DNA from: Sedimenticola sp.
Lineage (GTDB): Bacteria; Pseudomonadota; Gammaproteobacteria; Chromatiales; Chromatiaceae
Length of the DNA stretch: 6,428 bases
NCBI GenBank assembly: GCA_030619405.1
Contig: JAUXBK010000155.1
Location: 1 to 6,428, forward strand
Reading direction: 5' to 3'
The notes under the pieces are model-generated. The model was not told where the DNA came from, ran no database searches, and was given only the letters and a program-made list of their open reading frames with translations. The translations under genes and the position numbers were made by a program. This document shows, piece by piece, positions 4,891 to 6,428 of this stretch (position 1 is the first letter of the stretch; each line of letters begins with the position of its first letter).

Positions 4891-6405
4891 ATGAACGCTG
4901 CAGTAGACGACAATTTTACTGATTTCAAGGTGGCCGATCTCTCCCTGGCAGAATGGGGACGTAAAGAGATCGCCATCGCCGAGACCGAGATGCCGGGTCT
5001 GATGGCCCTGCGGGCGAAATATGGCGAGGAAAAGCTCCTGAGAGGGGCGCGCATCGCCGGCAGCCTGCACATGACCATCCAGACCGCGGTGCTGATCGAG
5101 ACTCTGGTCGAACTGGGTGCCGAGGTGCGCTGGGCCTCCTGCAACATCTTCTCCACCCAGGATCATGCGGCCGCTGCCATTGCGGCCGATGGTATCCCGG
5201 TCTATGCCTTCAAGGGCGAAAGCCTGAAGGAGTACTGGGCCTTTACCCACCGCATCATGGAGTGGGCGGACGGCGGCACCCCAAACATGCTCCTGGACGA
5301 CGGCGGCGATGCCACCCTGCTGATTCACCTGGGGAGCAAGGCGGAGCAGGAGCCGTCGCTGCTGGACCACCCCTCCAGCGAGGAAGAGGAGGTGCTGTAC
5401 GCCGCGATCCGGGAACGCCTGGCGGAACAGCCCGGCTGGTACTCTAATATTCTCAAGAACATAAAGGGGGTGACGGAAGAGACCACCACCGGTGTCCACC
5501 GCCTGTACCAGATGGAGGAGCAGAACGACCTCCCCTTCCCCGCCTTCAACGTCAACGACTCGGTGACCAAGTCCAAGTTCGACAATCTCTACGGCTGCCG
5601 CGAGTCTCTGGTGGACGGCATCAAGCGTGCCACCGATGTGATGGTGGCGGGGAAGATCGCCCTGGTACTGGGTTACGGCGACGTGGGCAAGGGCTGCGCT
5701 CAGTCTTTGAAGGGGCTTGGCGCCACCGTCTGGGTCACCGAGATAGACCCGATCTGTGCCCTGCAGGCGGCGATGGAGGGCTACCGGGTGGTGGATATGG
5801 CAGAGGCGTGCAGCCAGGCCGATATCTTCGTCACCGCCACCGGCAACTATCACGTGATCAAACATGACCACATGGCCGCCATGAAGAATCAGGCCATCGT
5901 CTGTAACATCGGCCACTTCGACAACGAGATCGACTGCGCCAGCCTGAATCAGTACCCGTGGGAAAACATCAAACCCCAGGTGGATCACATCATCTTTCCC
6001 GATGGCAAGCGCATCATCCTGCTGGCCGAGGGACGCCTGGTGAACCTGGGCTGCGCCACCGGCCACCCGAGTTTCGTCATGTCGAACTCCTTCACCAACC
6101 AGACCCTGGCGCAGATGGAGCTGTTCAACAACCCGGGGAAATACGAAAAACGGGTCTACGTGCTACCCAAGCGACTGGATGAAGAGGTGGCCCGCCTGCA
6201 TCTGCAGAAGATCGGGGCCAGACTCACCACCTTGAGCAAGGAGCAGGCGGATTACATTGGCGTGCCGGTGGACGGGAGGGTACTCATCAACGAGGGGCGG
6301 GGGATTAAAGGCGAAATCATGCCGGTGTTTATTCGCGAGGCGCAGGGGTACGATTTGGTGGGGAGCCTGGACATTGAACAGTGGACATTGAACAGTGATG
6401 ATTGA
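4891..6405 (+). CDS. ahcY: S-adenosylhomocysteine hydrolase with an aberrant C-terminus
   Basis: AhcY splits SAH reversibly to adenosine and homocysteine using tightly bound NAD; it relieves SAH inhibition of methyltransferases. The frame codes 504 residues from an ATG with GGAG 8 nt upstream. Residues 1-462 are normal: SLHMTIQTAVLIETL (58-72, His60), SCNIFSTQDHAAAAI (83-97), the about 40-residue insertion found in many bacterial forms (about 149-186), EETTTGVHRLYQM (Glu197), NDSVTKSKFDNLYG (Lys227, Asp231), the NAD loop GYGDVGKG (261-268) and CNIGHFD (His342). After YIGVPVDG (455-462) the family normally ends within about 9 residues in KPDHYRY, whose Lys and Tyr contact NAD of the neighbouring subunit. 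Here 42 unrelated residues follow instead, so these contacts are missing. Either the gene was altered by recombination or the sequence near this edge is misassembled. Activity is uncertain. Confidence 0.95.
   Translation: MNAAVDDNFTDFKVADLSLAEWGRKEIAIAETEMPGLMALRAKYGEEKLLRGARIAGSLHMTIQTAVLIETLVELGAEVRWASCNIFSTQDHAAAAIAADGIPVYAFKGESLKEYWAFTHRIMEWADGGTPNMLLDDGGDATLLIHLGSKAEQEPSLLDHPSSEEEEVLYAAIRERLAEQPGWYSNILKNIKGVTEETTTGVHRLYQMEEQNDLPFPAFNVNDSVTKSKFDNLYGCRESLVDGIKRATDVMVAGKIALVLGYGDVGKGCAQSLKGLGATVWVTEIDPICALQAAMEGYRVVDMAEACSQADIFVTATGNYHVIKHDHMAAMKNQAIVCNIGHFDNEIDCASLNQYPWENIKPQVDHIIFPDGKRIILLAEGRLVNLGCATGHPSFVMSNSFTNQTLAQMELFNNPGKYEKRVYVLPKRLDEEVARLHLQKIGARLTTLSKEQADYIGVPVDGRVLINEGRGIKGEIMPVFIREAQGYDLVGSLDIEQWTLNSDD
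6277..6405 (+). other. Non-homologous 3' segment of the ahcY frame
   Basis: These 43 codons (with stop) encode RVLINEGRG through TLNSDD, which I do not recognise as any AhcY tail or domain. Base and codon use change: AGG, GTA, GTT-like AT-ending codons, ATT, TTG and many GGG appear, unlike the ATC, CTG and GGC preference before. The last part (from 6369) is made of heptamer repeats. None of the three forward frames after 6277 encodes a KPDHYRY-like end. The segment looks like intergenic DNA read through by chance. Confidence 0.75.
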
Positions 6406-6428
6406 AGAGTGAACAGTGAACATTGAAC
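6369..6428 (+). repeat. Degenerate 7-bp tandem array at the ahcY 3' end
   Basis: In strict 7-bp phase the units are GGACATT, GAACAGT, GGACATT, GAACAGT, GATGATT, GAAGAGT, GAACAGT, GAACATT and a partial GAAC that ends at the window edge. The first four form two copies of a 14-bp unit. The ahcY stop codon (6403-6405) spans the junction of the fifth and sixth units. The consensus GRACAKW also fits the GGACAGA phase of the array behind metK. Confidence 0.9.

Noticed and set aside
4774..6066. Minus-strand open frame of 430 codons opposite ahcY
   Set aside because: Antisense shadow that also runs across the SAH riboswitch; no domain visible.
6271..6405. Simple frameshift as the cause of the abnormal AhcY end
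   Set aside because: None of the three forward frames after PVDG gives a KPDHYRY-like sequence, so a single indel does not restore the family tail.

Overview
The window holds five protein genes of central metabolism plus their regulatory DNA, in a GC-rich bacterial background. The proteins most resemble gammaproteobacterial versions: the transketolase N-terminus is close to E. coli TktA. S-adenosylhomocysteine is handled by AhcY under a SAH riboswitch rather than by the enteric Pfs/LuxS route. A non-enteric gammaproteobacterium, perhaps of the Chromatiales-like sulfur-oxidiser type where tkt-gap and metK-ahcY neighbourhoods are common, fits best; this placement is inference.

Left half, minus strand (reading right to left): a thioredoxin-fold (PRX-like) redox protein (3043-2489), a 289-bp gap with no clear gene, transketolase tkt (2199-187), then the first 35 codons of gap, glyceraldehyde-3-phosphate dehydrogenase (107-1, running off the left edge). 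tkt and gap are probably co-transcribed and serve the pentose phosphate, Calvin and glycolytic/gluconeogenic routes.

Right half, plus strand: a sigma70-type promoter, a structured leader with an intrinsic terminator, metK (SAM synthetase, 3374-4540), a perfect 9-copy heptanucleotide array touching the metK stop codon, a mobile-element-like hairpin, a SAH riboswitch (4746-4869), and ahcY (SAH hydrolase, 4891-6405). MetK makes SAM, methyltransferases turn it into SAH, and AhcY removes SAH. The riboswitch links ahcY expression to SAH level.

The main anomalies are these. (1) AhcY lacks the family's conserved C-terminal KPDHYRY-type tail; an unrelated 42-residue stretch replaces it, and its last codons are made of a degenerate heptamer array that runs to the window end. 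(2) Two heptamer arrays of similar consensus sit exactly at the 3' ends of metK and ahcY. (3) The metK leader carries a terminator and two mutually exclusive small helices around the ribosome-binding site, so it may be an uncharacterised attenuator or riboswitch. No wholly new multi-gene system is visible.
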